Assembly (NCBI GenBank): GCA_904386005.1
Contig: CAJFKR010000009.1
Coordinates: forward strand, 1 to 49,342
Origin: Candidatus Flemingiibacterium merdigallinarum
GTDB taxonomy: Bacteria > Bacillota > Clostridia > Oscillospirales > CAG-272
Direction of reading: 5' to 3'
DNA: 49,342 nucleotides
Both the position numbers and the translations under genes were made by a program. This document shows, piece by piece, positions 16,097-23,326 of this stretch. The notes under the pieces are model-generated. The model saw only the letters and a list, made by a program, of their open reading frames with translations, did not search any database and had not been told where the DNA came from. The first letter of the stretch is position 1; every line of letters starts with the position of its first letter.

Positions 16097-16631
16097 TGGC
16101 AACTCTCCATTTCATGAATAATATAATCTCCGCGTCCGAGCCGTTTTCGCCGTATTCGCAGATTAATAGATATTTTTCGTCGGCGACCAGTCCGAAATAA
16201 CGCCTGCCGGCGTTATCGCCGGTACGACAGCTGTCTTGACACGCGGTGCAGCCGCTGTTGTTATTGCCGCAAGCGCGGTTCTGCCGCTTCTCCACCTGCG
16301 TGCCGAAATACACCCGATTGTCGTCCCAGAATTTCACCTTCTGTCCACTGGGCAGTGTGAAGCCTATATTGATGACAGAGCCGACCAGCAGATTCAGGCT
16401 GTCAATTTTATCAAGCCCGTCTATATTGAGCGAGTTGACCTCGTCGACGATCCGCCGCATCAGCTCACAGCCGCCGCAAAACACCTGCCCGTGATTTTTG
16501 CAGCTTTTTTGTCCGCAGCACAGTCCGGCGACACAGGTACCGCCGAACGGCCGACCGCCGGTCGCGACGCAGCCGCCGCAGCTTCCATTATAACCACATT
16601 CATTGCAGTCAAGTCCGCACAAGGTATCCAT
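16050..16631 (-). CDS. Cys-rich DUF3795-like zinc-binding protein
   Basis: The 193-aa protein starts with dense cysteine motifs (LCGLDCNECGYNGSCGGC, then GLCCGQKSC and FCGGC) that resemble the DUF3795 type of small metal-binding proteins, and has a second Cys cluster near residue 125 (CTACQDSC). Between them is an alpha/beta stretch. It probably binds zinc or an Fe-S cluster; no catalytic role can be assigned. GGAG lies six bases before ATG. Its 3' end overlaps the GT4-CsaB start by 47 bases in another frame, which makes the last 15 codons unusual but gives strong coupling. A promoter and one copy of the dispersed hairpin element lie upstream. Confidence 0.78.
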   Translation of the reverse strand: MDTLCGLDCNECGYNGSCGGCVATGGRPFGGTCVAGLCCGQKSCKNHGQVFCGGCELMRRIVDEVNSLNIDGLDKIDSLNLLVGSVINIGFTLPSGQKVKFWDDNRVYFGTQVEKRQNRACGNNNSGCTACQDSCRTGDNAGRRYFGLVADEKYLLICEYGENGSDAEIILFMKWRVANENTYDSDGARNRRG

Positions 16632-16659
16632 ATAACGCTCCTAATAAATCATTGTCGGC

Positions 16660-16726
16660 AGCCTTAATAATACGGCTATGAATGGAAAACAAATCGATAC
16701 CATAGGCATTGACTAATTTCCCAAGA
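16660..16726 (-). repeat. Dispersed 5'-leader hairpin element, copy D
   Basis: AGCC/GGCT (about 16660-16677) forms one hairpin. GGAAAA at 16684 pairs with ATTTCC ending near 16721; inside, AATCGAT (16692-16698) pairs imperfectly with ATTGACT (one mismatch, one G-T pair). In gene sense it reads GGTATCGATTTGTTTTCC, then ATTCATAGCCG, then ATTATTAAGGCTGCC. It begins about 55 bases after the predicted start of transcription. Confidence 0.6.
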
Positions 16727-16788
16727 TATAATGTATATATCAAGGCTTCCTAAGACCATATCGACGCGGAATATCCGCACTAATCTAT

Positions 16789-16817
16789 ATTGTACCATAT
16801 ATTGCGCGTCAAGTCAA
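16789..16817 (-). promoter_or_regulatory. Sigma-A promoter for Cys-rich/GT4-CsaB operon
   Basis: Minus strand: TTGACT (16817-16812), 17-base spacer, TACAAT (16794-16789). Confidence 0.8.
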
Positions 16818-16978
16818 TCGTCATATGCGAGTCTTGAAATAAATTTTAATACAAAACAAAATCCTACAGTCAGTTATAGTAGAGGAAACTTACAGTGTCG
16901 GTTAGGACGGCAAGCCAAGGAGCACAGATGAAGCTTCTGTCTGTTTGTCCATATTTGTGACAAAATTTTAATATCTTA

Positions 16979-17007
16979 TTGATTTTTTGAAATTATTATG
17001 ATATAAT
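16979..17007 (+). promoter_or_regulatory. Sigma-A promoter for solute-binding lipoprotein 1
   Basis: TTGATT (16979-16984), 17-base spacer, TATAAT (17002-17007). The spacer 16818-16978 shows nothing else. Confidence 0.75.
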
Positions 17008-17064
17008 AATAAATAAAGACAGCATAACAGCAAGACGGCTATTGTATTGGAGGAAAACCGCATT

Positions 17065-18579
17065 ATGTTACATAATAAGCACAAGCTCACATCGCGCGTT
17101 ATATGCCTGCTGCTCGCGTTGTCACTGTCATCGGCTGCATCCTGCGGCGATAATGCCGCGCAGTCTGACGACAGCGCGCACGAATCGCAAACAGCCACTA
17201 CCGCCGCAGTCTCCGAGCTCGCGCCCGACCTGCCCGCGTATGACGGCGACGGCCGCGACTTCACTATCCTCGCGAAAATGGAGGTCTCGATGTCCGGACG
17301 CTGGACGGCGCTCGACGCGTATGTAGAGGAGCAAACCGGAGAAATCGTCAACGACGCGGTATACGACCGCAACATCGCGCTCGAGAGCAAATACAATATC
17401 AACATCAAAGCCGACTACATGGACATCGGCGGTCAGTATTCGTACAATATGTACAAGGAGATCTCCAAGCTCATCATGGCGGGCGACACTACATATGACA
17501 TAATCATGCCGACGATACAGGACGCCGCACTGCTCTCGCGCGACGGTATGCTGTATGATTTGAATTCGGTCGGCAACATCGACCTTGATATGCCGTGGTG
17601 GAACGCGCAGTTCAACAAGGACGTCAACATCGGCGGCAAGTCATATTTTGCGAACGGCGACATCTGTATGTCATTCATCCGCGCGTCCTACTGCGTTTTG
17701 TTCAACAAGGGCATAATCGAGGACTACGGAATCGAAAATCCGTATGAGGTCGTCTCAAGCGGCGAGTGGACAATAGACAAAATGCTCGAGCTTGCGTCGC
17801 AGTTCGCGGGAGATACCGACGGCAACGGCAAATACGACACAGCCGACAATGTCGGACTCGGTATGCTCAACAACCATGTCGAGGTCTTCTATACATCCGC
17901 GGGCGGCAAATTCGTTACGTATGACGAAAACGACGGTTTCGTATTCTGCGGCGGCGACGAGCGAAACATCGCGGTACTTGAAAAGATACTCGAAATATAC
18001 ACAAATACCGATTCGGTCATTTGCTTCTCGAATAACTCGAAGCGTTCGGCGAACCTCGCGAGCCTCGGTCATGTCGAGGCGGCCGCGGCGGCGTTTGAAG
18101 CCGGTACTCTGCTCTTCCTCGCCGGGACTATGAACAATGTGCCGTCGATGCGCGACATGACTACCGATTTCGGCATACTTCCCTACCCGAAATATGACGA
18201 AAACCAGACCGACTACTACACGTACGTTCAGACCTGGGCGTCCGGCTGCGCAGCGATACCGATAACCTGTCTTGATATCAACGCGTCGTCGATCATCATG
18301 GAGGACATGGCTTATCTTTCGTCGCAGTATATCACACCCGCGTTCTACGAGACCGCGCTGAAGAACAAATACGCACGCGACAACGAATCGCAGGAGATGC
18401 TCGACTTAATCTGCGAAACCCGCACCTGCGATATCGGAAATCTCTACAATATCGGCGGACTCGTCTCATTGCTGACAAACAACATCAACGCCGGCAAGGG
18501 CGACTTCGTATCGACGATTACCTCGCTCGAATCCAGTATAGAAAAGACGCTTGATGAGATAAACGAGCTATACTCGTAA
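17065..18579 (+). CDS. Extracellular solute-binding lipoprotein 1 (ABC-type, orphan)
   Basis: The 504-aa protein has a signal peptide (n-region KHKLTSR, hydrophobic core, Cys near residue 27) and a Ser/Thr/Asp linker, then the large sugar-ABC-type solute-binding fold. Motifs shared with the other three in this window are GEIVNDAVYDRN, AGDTTYDIIMP, PWWNAQFNKDVNIGGKSYF, GEWTIDKMLELAS and LPYPKYDENQ. DTDGNGKYDTADNVG looks like a Ca-binding loop of the EF-hand type inside the fold. The ATG at 17065 is eleven bases after GGAGG; an upstream in-frame TTG is within that site. No permease or ATPase gene is adjacent, so the transport partner is elsewhere or the protein acts as a sensor or scavenger. 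Confidence 0.92.
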   Translation: MLHNKHKLTSRVICLLLALSLSSAASCGDNAAQSDDSAHESQTATTAAVSELAPDLPAYDGDGRDFTILAKMEVSMSGRWTALDAYVEEQTGEIVNDAVYDRNIALESKYNINIKADYMDIGGQYSYNMYKEISKLIMAGDTTYDIIMPTIQDAALLSRDGMLYDLNSVGNIDLDMPWWNAQFNKDVNIGGKSYFANGDICMSFIRASYCVLFNKGIIEDYGIENPYEVVSSGEWTIDKMLELASQFAGDTDGNGKYDTADNVGLGMLNNHVEVFYTSAGGKFVTYDENDGFVFCGGDERNIAVLEKILEIYTNTDSVICFSNNSKRSANLASLGHVEAAAAAFEAGTLLFLAGTMNNVPSMRDMTTDFGILPYPKYDENQTDYYTYVQTWASGCAAIPITCLDINASSIIMEDMAYLSSQYITPAFYETALKNKYARDNESQEMLDLICETRTCDIGNLYNIGGLVSLLTNNINAGKGDFVSTITSLESSIEKTLDEINELYS

Positions 18580-18681
18580 CGGCGAAATTCGAAAAGATTT
18601 CAAAATATTATAGATAAAATGAATCTGTCGTCACAGAATTTCCCAACCCAGTTTTTATATTTAAGTTAAATACAGAAAAAC

Positions 18682-18716
18682 TATACCGCGGTCATATATA
18701 AATATGCCGCGGTATA
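18682..18716. terminator. Bidirectional terminator hairpin
   Basis: TATACCGCGG (18682-18691) pairs perfectly with CCGCGGTATA (18707-18716). It lies between the convergent solute-binding gene and khpA. AATTTATT follows on the plus strand and AGTTTTTC on the minus strand. Confidence 0.85.
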
Positions 18717-18746
18717 ATTTATTCATAATATCAGATATCGACATTA

Positions 18747-18983
18747 TCAGCGGATATCGACCGTTACCTTTTTTCCGACAGTGTTGGCGGCGGCTTTCAT
18801 AACAAGTCTTATCGACTTTGCTATCTTTCCGTGACGCCCGATAACCTTGCCCATATCGTCCTCGGCGACGTGAAGCTCGAGGTAGACGTTGTCGCCTTCG
18901 ACCGTCTCTGTTACCGACACTTCTTCCGGAGAGTCGACAATCGCCTCGGCGATATCACTTAAAACCTTTTTAAGCTCTACCAT
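18747..18983 (-). CDS. khpA: RNA-binding protein KhpA (KH domain, YlqC)
   Basis: The 78-aa single KH domain has the diagnostic G-x-x-G loop, G-R-H-G at residues 49-52, within MGKVIGRHGKIAKSIR. KhpA with KhpB binds RNA and is linked to cell elongation and division in streptococci and to gene regulation in other Firmicutes. It follows rpsP by 21 bases, the usual neighbourhood in Firmicutes. The typical continuation of this operon (rimM, trmD, rplS) is absent here; the operon ends at this gene with a terminator. Confidence 0.95.
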   Translation of the reverse strand: MVELKKVLSDIAEAIVDSPEEVSVTETVEGDNVYLELHVAEDDMGKVIGRHGKIAKSIRLVMKAAANTVGKKVTVDIR

Positions 18984-19004
18984 TTCGAGTAATTCGGTTC
19001 AGCT

Positions 19005-19250
19005 TCAGTCGATAGCGCCGCTCTTTTTGAGCAGAGCCTTTACGGTATCGGTCGGCTGCGCGCCGTTCTTGATCCAGGTCTTTGCCTTGTCAGCGTCAAT
19101 TTTAATTTCGGCGGGAGATACCATAGGATTGTAGGTGCCGATGATATCGATGAAGCGGCCGTCGCGAGGATAGCGCGAGTCGGCTACGACGACGCGGTAG
19201 TAGGGGTTCTTCTTTGCTCCGATTCTTGTGAGTCTCAATTTGACTGCCAT
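19005..19250 (-). CDS. rpsP: 30S ribosomal protein S16
   Basis: The 81-aa product has the standard S16 start ([25 protein letters not shown]) and [14 protein letters not shown], with normal family length. It binds 16S rRNA in the 5' domain during 30S assembly. The gene lies between ffh and khpA as in most Firmicutes; a GGAGG site precedes ATG. A 157-base spacer with heptamer repeats separates it from ffh. Confidence 0.98.
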   Translation of the reverse strand: MAVKLRLTRIGAKKNPYYRVVVADSRYPRDGRFIDIIGTYNPMVSPAEIKIDADKAKTWIKNGAQPTDTVKALLKKSGAID

Positions 19251-19298
19251 TTTGTGTTTCCTCCAAAAATAATAGATAAAAATAATAGATATATTTTA

Positions 19299-19410
19299 TA
19301 GTTATTAGTTGTTAGTTGTTAGTTGTTAGTATGAATCTGAAGTCGGCAGGGCAACTATTCCTGACTCTGGTAACATGACTAATAACTAATAGCTAATAAC
19401 TAACAACTAA
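19299..19410. repeat. Heptamer repeats forming large inverted arms (rpsP-ffh spacer)
   Basis: The left arm (19299-19330) is a tandem of TTAGTTG units; the right arm (19378-19410) carries the complementary ACTAATAACTA/CTAACAACTA units. Together they can form a stem of about 30 bp around a 47-base middle segment. The right arm begins exactly at the ffh stop codon (TAG, 19409-19407). The 7-base period puts TAG or TTA in every frame. The same heptamer recurs at 42392-42424. Confidence 0.8.
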
Positions 19411-20747
19411 AACGGTAGCTTCATTCCGCGCTTTCCGAAGCGCTTGCCGCCCATGCCCATGCTCGACAGCTTCTTCATCATCTGCCGCATCTGGTCGTAT
19501 TGCTTTAAGAGACGGTTCACATCCTCGACCTTCATCCCGCTGCCCTCGGCGATGCGCCGTTTGCGCGACGCGTTGATGATATCCGGCTTCTCGCGCTCGG
19601 TGGGGGTCATCGACAATATTATAGCCTCAACCCGGTCGAGCTGACGCTCGTCCACCTTGACGTCCTTGAGCGCGTTCGCGTTGACGCCCGGGATCATGCC
19701 GACCAGCTGCTCGATCGAGCCCATGCCGCGTATCTGCTTGAACTGCTCGAGGAAGTCGGTCAGCGTGAAGCTCTGCTCGCGCATCTTGCGCTCGAGCTCG
19801 GCCGCCTGCTTCTCGTCAAAGCTCTGCTGCGCCTTTTCGATAAGCGACAAAACGTCTCCCATTCCGAGGATTCTCGACGCCATTCGGTCGGGATAAAACG
19901 GCTCTATCATGTCGAGCTTTTCGCCCGTACCTACAAATTTAATCGGCTTACCGGTGACGTGACGCACCGAAAGCGCCGCGCCGCCGCGGGTGTCGCCGTC
20001 CATCTTCGTCAAAACGACGCCGGTTACGTCGAGCAGATTGTTGAAGCTCTCGGCGACGTTGACCGCGTCCTGTCCGGTCATCGCGTCAACCACGAGCAAT
20101 ATCTCGGTCGGGTTCAGCTCGGCTTTTATATCGCGCAGCTCGTTCATCATGTCCTCGTCGATATGAAGCCGACCGGCGGTGTCGATGAACACCATGTCGT
20201 GTCCGTATTTGACCGCGTGCGCCACGCCCTGCTTCGCGATCTCGACCGGACTTACCTTGTCCCCGAGCTGGAACACCGGAATGTCAAGCTGTCCGCCGAC
20301 GACCTCGAGCTGCTTTATCGCCGCCGGACGGTATACGTCGCAGGCGACGAGCAGCGGACGCTTACCCTGCTTTTTATACATACCCGCGAGCTTTGCCGCG
20401 TGTGTAGTCTTGCCCGCGCCCTGCAGACCGACCATCATTACAATTGTCGGCGGCTTCGACGAAATCGTCAGCTTCGACTGCGTGCCGCCCATCAGCGTAC
20501 ACAGTTCCTCGTTGACTATCTTCACGACCTGCTGCGCCGGAACGAGACTTTCGAGCACCTCGCTGCCGACCGCGCGCTCGGTCACGGTCTTGATGAAATC
20601 CTTGACTACCTTGTAGTTGACGTCGGCTTCGAGCAGAGCGAGCTTGATTTCGCGCATTCCCGCCTTGACGTCGGCTTCGGTCAGCTTTCCCTTGCCCTTG
20701 AACTTCTTGAAAGCCTCCGACATTTTATCGACTAAGCTCTGAAACAT
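19407..20747 (-). CDS. ffh: Signal recognition particle protein Ffh (SRP54)
   Basis: The 446-aa GTPase has an N-terminal helical bundle, the G domain with GLQGAGKTT (107-115), DTAGR, TKMDGD and GTGEKLD, and a C-terminal methionine-rich M domain ending in MGMGGKRFGKRG that binds 4.5S RNA and signal sequences. It directs nascent membrane proteins to the translocon with FtsY. The start is the ATG at 20747 with GGAGG six bases upstream; it overlaps the ylxM 3' end by 23 bases. Longer in-frame extensions upstream fall inside ylxM and are unlikely. Confidence 0.98.
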   Translation of the reverse strand: MFQSLVDKMSEAFKKFKGKGKLTEADVKAGMREIKLALLEADVNYKVVKDFIKTVTERAVGSEVLESLVPAQQVVKIVNEELCTLMGGTQSKLTISSKPPTIVMMVGLQGAGKTTHAAKLAGMYKKQGKRPLLVACDVYRPAAIKQLEVVGGQLDIPVFQLGDKVSPVEIAKQGVAHAVKYGHDMVFIDTAGRLHIDEDMMNELRDIKAELNPTEILLVVDAMTGQDAVNVAESFNNLLDVTGVVLTKMDGDTRGGAALSVRHVTGKPIKFVGTGEKLDMIEPFYPDRMASRILGMGDVLSLIEKAQQSFDEKQAAELERKMREQSFTLTDFLEQFKQIRGMGSIEQLVGMIPGVNANALKDVKVDERQLDRVEAIILSMTPTEREKPDIINASRKRRIAEGSGMKVEDVNRLLKQYDQMRQMMKKLSSMGMGGKRFGKRGMKLPF

Positions 20748-21138
20748 CCGCGTCCTCCCAATCAAAAATTGTGCCAATCCTTTTGACCATTGAAATAAGC
20801 TCGTCGATCTGTTCCGTATGATCTCCGACCGTATTTCTAAGTTCAAGCAGCTTTGCCGTGAGCTCGTTTATAAGCGTATCGACCTCGCGCATACGTCGCG
20901 CGAGCCCGAGCTTTTCTTCATATAAATACAGCTGACTCCTTGCCTTTTCGATGCTGTCGCGCACGCCCTGACGCGTGACTCCGGTGTCCTCGGCAATCTC
21001 GGCGAGCGACAGGTCGTCGTTGTAGTAAAGCTCGACCGCGCGCCGCTTAGTCTCGCTCAAAAGCTCGCCGTAGCAGTCGAGCAGCAGGCTTACTCCAAGG
21101 TCCTTCTCGTGCCGGTGTATATTCGGATTCTTGTCCAT
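20725..21138 (-). CDS. ylxM: YlxM-type DNA-binding/SRP-associated protein (UPF0122)
   Basis: The 137-aa protein starts with a short tail, then the helix-turn-helix region LLLDCYGELLSETKRRAVELYYNDDLSLAEIAEDTGVTRQGV (two helices of sigma-4 type) followed by a long coiled region. YlxM proteins precede ffh in most Firmicutes and modulate SRP GTPase activity in Streptococcus. The overlap with ffh suggests coupled translation. The family length is about 110; this one has an extra 20-30 residues at the C-terminus. It has its own strong promoter. Confidence 0.93.
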   Translation of the reverse strand: MDKNPNIHRHEKDLGVSLLLDCYGELLSETKRRAVELYYNDDLSLAEIAEDTGVTRQGVRDSIEKARSQLYLYEEKLGLARRMREVDTLINELTAKLLELRNTVGDHTEQIDELISMVKRIGTIFDWEDADVSELSR

Positions 21139-21212
21139 ATCAATTCAAAACCTCCACTCGACGATGACAGACCGGAATAATCAAATTCAGCTGTAAAGAA
21201 AATTACTTTACA

Positions 21213-21241
21213 AGTATATCACATCCGCGTGTTTTTGTCAA
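21213..21241 (-). promoter_or_regulatory. Sigma-A promoter of ylxM-ffh-rpsP-khpA operon
   Basis: Minus strand: TTGACA (21241-21236), 17-base spacer, TATACT (21218-21213). Confidence 0.85.
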
Positions 21242-21280
21242 TAGCTTTGCGAAATTCAATTATAAACTTTTTATAAACAA

Positions 21281-21300
21281 AAACGCCCCGAAAAGGGCGT
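21281..21300 (-). terminator. Terminator after M50 protease gene
   Basis: ACGCCC (21283-21288) pairs with GGGCGT (21295-21300); on the minus strand the stem starts at the M50 stop codon and is followed by TTTTTGTTTAT. Confidence 0.8.
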
Positions 21301-21866
21301 CAGGTGAGATATATCGTGACAAACAGATATACAATCAGCATAAGCAGCGACAGGTTTCCGCCGGATAATAGCAGCAGATACGACGCTGCGAGCCAGAGTA
21401 AAAACAGCGACAGTCCGGATAACAGGCGTATGATTATATGACCGTATTTACAGTCGGAAAGCATCGCCGCGATTATGCAGCCGCCGTCGAGCGTTTGTAT
21501 CGGTAGCAGGTTGACCGCGGCGAGCGCGTATGAACAGCCGGCGAAAAAACCGAATCCGAGCCCCTCGGCGGCAAGTCCGCACACGAGGTTCACCGCGGCT
21601 CCGGCGGCGTATACCGCGATTTGTGCCGCCCTGCCCGCGCACTCAACATCCGCGCCGGATATCTCCGCGCCGAAAAGACTTACTTTTATCTGTCTTATTT
21701 CGATTCCGCAGAAAAGCATGACAACGATATGCCCGAGCTCGTGCAGCAGAGCGGCTAGCAATGGGACAAGCAGAGTGAAGCCACGGTCGAATATCGCGAG
21801 AAACGCGATCAGCAGCAGCGTATTCGCGCTTACACGCACTCTCGGCAGCCGGCGAGTCACAGTCAA
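21300..21866 (-). CDS. Site-2 protease family (M50, SpoIVFB-type) membrane metalloprotease
   Basis: The 188-aa protein has about six hydrophobic helices and both zinc-protease signatures: H-E-L-G-H at residues 42-46 and N-L-L-P-I-Q-T-L-D-G-G (119-129), in which the Asp is the third zinc ligand. It is a minimal core without PDZ or CBS domains, close in size to SpoIVFB cores. Such enzymes cut transmembrane substrates within the bilayer; SpoIVFB activates pro-sigma-K in the mother cell. Its start overlaps the stop of the upstream membrane protein gene by four bases (ATGA), a sign that the two are made together. Whether it is the sporulation enzyme is not certain. Confidence 0.88.
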   Translation of the reverse strand: MTVTRRLPRVRVSANTLLLIAFLAIFDRGFTLLVPLLAALLHELGHIVVMLFCGIEIRQIKVSLFGAEISGADVECAGRAAQIAVYAAGAAVNLVCGLAAEGLGFGFFAGCSYALAAVNLLPIQTLDGGCIIAAMLSDCKYGHIIIRLLSGLSLFLLWLAASYLLLLSGGNLSLLMLIVYLFVTIYLT

Positions 21867-22294
21867 TCGCTCGGCAAAGCGCCGTCGGGCGGTGTCACAA
21901 TCGGCGGAAGCAGCTCATAGACCGAGTCGGAGCCGGACATGATAACTTCGGAATCAGACTCATTTGAGTCAGATATAATTGAATCAACGCCGGATACATT
22001 CGTATCTGACCCGGACATAATCGAATCAAAGCCGAACACATTCGTATCTGAATCGACTGATGAGCCGCCGGTCATGATCGCGCCGTCGTCCATTTTAGTC
22101 GCCGCCGAGACCGCGTCGCGCGAATATTCGCTGAGCAGATTTTCGCTTCTATACTCGGCGAGCTCGGTTAATGACACCGCGATATCGCCGCCGTCGACAC
22201 TCCCGTCGGCGAGCATTATGTTATATGTCACCGCCGCGCCGGAAATGCAGAACAGCGCGACCGCGAATATTATTGTATCGATTTTACTTTTCAT
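21863..22294 (-). CDS. Small membrane-anchored protein with 14-aa repeats, M50 partner
   Basis: The 143-aa protein has one N-terminal membrane segment (about residues 8-28), a charged region, then a Ser/Asp-rich stretch with an imperfect 14-residue repeat (SDTNVFGFDSIMSG, SDTNVSGVDSIISD) and a Pro-rich C-terminus (LLPPIVTPPDGALP). The DNA repeat has a 42-base period (GAATCAA at about 21980 and 22022). It has no LysM or M23 domain, unlike SpoIVFA. Its stop overlaps the M50 start (ATGA), so it is a candidate partner, regulator or substrate of the protease. No homolog recognised. Confidence 0.7.
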   Translation of the reverse strand: MKSKIDTIIFAVALFCISGAAVTYNIMLADGSVDGGDIAVSLTELAEYRSENLLSEYSRDAVSAATKMDDGAIMTGGSSVDSDTNVFGFDSIMSGSDTNVSGVDSIISDSNESDSEVIMSGSDSVYELLPPIVTPPDGALPSD

Positions 22295-22397
22295 AAACCC
22301 GCTCCCTATAATCGTTTGTAATATTGCAGTTATATTGGCAGATATTGCCTTGTCAGTCAGACATTATATAATACTGCCGCACAGCTGCAAATATTCC

Positions 22398-23096
22398 TCA
22401 TATAGACGCATTGACCGTCAGCATTTCACATATCGGCTTGTCAAATCGCTTGTGCCAGTTCTCGTTGAACTTATCCACCTCATTCCGTGTGCCGGGATGA
22501 GCCATGAGCAGACCGAGCATATCGGCGGTCACGGTCACCGCGCCGACGCCGCCGGCGATCACCCGCTCAACCTGCGACGCGGTGCGGAAGCTCGCCGCGA
22601 GCACTGTAGTGCCAAAGCCGTGCAGCTTCAGCATATCCGACATCTGTACCGCGACCGCGGGACCGTCGAGCGACAGATTGTCGATGTGCGAGATGTACGG
22701 CGCGACATAGTCAGCCCCGCACTTCGCCGCGAGGATAGCCTGCGACGTCGTATACGCGGCTGTGATTGTCACCGATATCCCCTCGCCCGCGAGCTTCATC
22801 GCCGCGGTGAAGCCGCTCGGTATCGCCGGCAGCTTTATCGAAACTCTGCCACCTACAGCCCTGACAATCTCGTGCGCGTCGGATATCATACCGTCGGCGT
22901 CCTCGCTCGTAACCTGCGCGAAAACCAGCCGGTCGCCGCACAGTTCGCGAATCAGCTTCAGCTCTGCACCCAGACTCATATAATCGGGCATATCTCGCGC
23001 GATTATTGTCGGGTTAGTCGTCACTCCGTCGAGCGGCAGGACTGCGAGCGTATCCTTTATGGTCGTCGGGTTCGCGCTGTCAAGAAAAAAACGCAT
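22398..23096 (-). CDS. Transaldolase-like fructose-6-phosphate aldolase family protein
   Basis: The 232-aa product belongs to the small TalC/FSA transaldolase group: FFLDSANP at the N-terminus, GVTTNPTII near residue 29, VSIKLPAIPSG with the Schiff-base lysine near residue 87, ADYVAPYISHIDN near 130, and FGTTVLAASFR near 165. It would transfer a dihydroxyacetone unit or cleave fructose 6-phosphate. I chose ATG 23096, nine bases after GAGG, over the GTG at 23111. A perfect nine-base-pair hairpin directly upstream includes the beginning of this ribosome site. It is transcribed alone, with unrelated neighbours. Confidence 0.9.
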   Translation of the reverse strand: MRFFLDSANPTTIKDTLAVLPLDGVTTNPTIIARDMPDYMSLGAELKLIRELCGDRLVFAQVTSEDADGMISDAHEIVRAVGGRVSIKLPAIPSGFTAAMKLAGEGISVTITAAYTTSQAILAAKCGADYVAPYISHIDNLSLDGPAVAVQMSDMLKLHGFGTTVLAASFRTASQVERVIAGGVGAVTVTADMLGLLMAHPGTRNEVDKFNENWHKRFDKPICEMLTVNASI

Positions 23097-23109
23097 ATAT
23101 ACTGCCCTC

Positions 23110-23137
23110 ACCGCCGTTCGTAAGATTTAACGGCGGT
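23110..23137 (-). promoter_or_regulatory. Hairpin abutting the ribosome site of transaldolase-like gene
   Basis: ACCGCCGTT (23110-23118, plus strand) is perfectly complementary to AACGGCGGT (23129-23137). On the minus strand the 3' arm AACGGCGGT runs straight into the GAGG of the ribosome site, so folding could limit initiation. Confidence 0.5.
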
Positions 23138-23241
23138 GTCCTTTCAACAAAATTGCATACGCTCTATATTTTACCACATCAGCCGATTTAAAACAAGCGC
23201 AAATATATTCAAACTTCAGCAAGATTTCGCGCCAAAAATCA

Positions 23242-23272
23242 GAGGGCTGACGGTATAATGCCGTCAGCCCTC
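23242..23272. terminator. Terminator after DUF4349 gene
   Basis: GAGGGCTGACGG (23242-23253) and CCGTCAGCCCTC (23261-23272) form a perfect 12-bp stem. On the minus strand GATTTTTGG follows. Confidence 0.85.
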
Positions 23273-23326
23273 GCTATTTTGTGTTTGTCGTGTACATTCG
23301 GACCGCCATATTCACAAGCCGCCGCG

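Noticed and set aside
19959..20735. 258-aa plus-strand frame over ffh
   Set aside because: Shadow of ffh caused by GC-rich, TCG/CGA-heavy codons; no recognisable domain.
18747..21138. Complete ribosomal/SRP operon including rimM, trmD and rplS
   Set aside because: Only khpA, rpsP, ffh and ylxM are present; a terminator and an unrelated convergent gene follow khpA.
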